In this document: positions 7,188-7,201 of the stretch, piece by piece | Position numbering within the stretch: the stretch's first letter is position 1 | Layout of the letters: every line of letters begins with the position of its first letter | NCBI GenBank assembly: GCA_947463845.1 | Contig: CANHUM010000086.1 | Span: forward strand, 1 to 7,201 | Source: Comamonadaceae bacterium | Lineage (GTDB): Bacteria > Pseudomonadota > Gammaproteobacteria > Burkholderiales > Burkholderiaceae_C | Reading direction: 5' to 3' | DNA length: 7,201 nucleotides | Program-made: the position numbers and the translations under genes | Notes under the pieces: generated by a model | Told to the model about the DNA's origin: nothing | The model's database searches: none | What the model saw: only the letters and a program-made list of their open reading frames with translations

Positions 7188-7201
7188 GACCCGTCTGACC
7201 A

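Noticed and set aside
1..7201. Search for a novel system, mobile element, CRISPR array or defence cassette
   Set aside because: Every long stretch is explained by recognised housekeeping or metabolic genes. No long repeats, integrase or transposase motifs, or abrupt composition change were seen.

Overview
The window reads as an ordinary chromosomal stretch of a GC-rich betaproteobacterium. The protein sequences and the argS–SPOR–dsbA gene order point to Burkholderiales, most likely Comamonadaceae (inferred from gene order and sequence character, not from a database search). Nearly every base is coding. There are no mobile elements, CRISPR arrays, tRNA or rRNA genes, prophage genes or defence genes, and I see no previously undescribed multi-gene system.

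Layout: positions 1-1990 (minus strand) hold the first 663 codons of malate synthase G (glcB), whose C-terminal part lies beyond the left edge. Positions 1991-2200 are a 210-base divergent intergenic region. It holds the glcB leader (good Shine-Dalgarno, possible alternative hairpins, short direct repeats) and the start region of the next gene. From 2201 everything is on the plus strand: a hydroxymethylglutaryl-CoA lyase family enzyme (2201-3130), a LysR-type regulator (3200-4126), arginyl-tRNA synthetase argS (4196-5881), a membrane-anchored SPOR-domain protein (5893-6516) and a periplasmic thiol:disulfide oxidoreductase DsbA (6546-7187).

Functionally there are two blocks. The left block is carbon metabolism. 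Malate synthase condenses glyoxylate with acetyl-CoA, and the divergent HMG-CoA lyase-type enzyme releases acetyl-CoA (or a related product) from a 3-hydroxy-3-methyl-acyl-CoA. A LysR regulator follows and may control one of them. The right block is a tight housekeeping operon: argS, SPOR and dsbA are separated by 11 and 29 bases, so they are probably co-transcribed from the promoter in front of argS.

The most interesting signal is regulatory. The lysR-type gene and argS have almost identical 21-base start cassettes: a -10-like hexamer flanked by CCCG/CGGG arms, exactly 8 bases before the ATG, with no Shine-Dalgarno. The HMG-CoA lyase gene has a looser version. This suggests leaderless or very short-leader mRNAs for three of the six genes, whereas glcB and dsbA have conventional ribosome binding sites.
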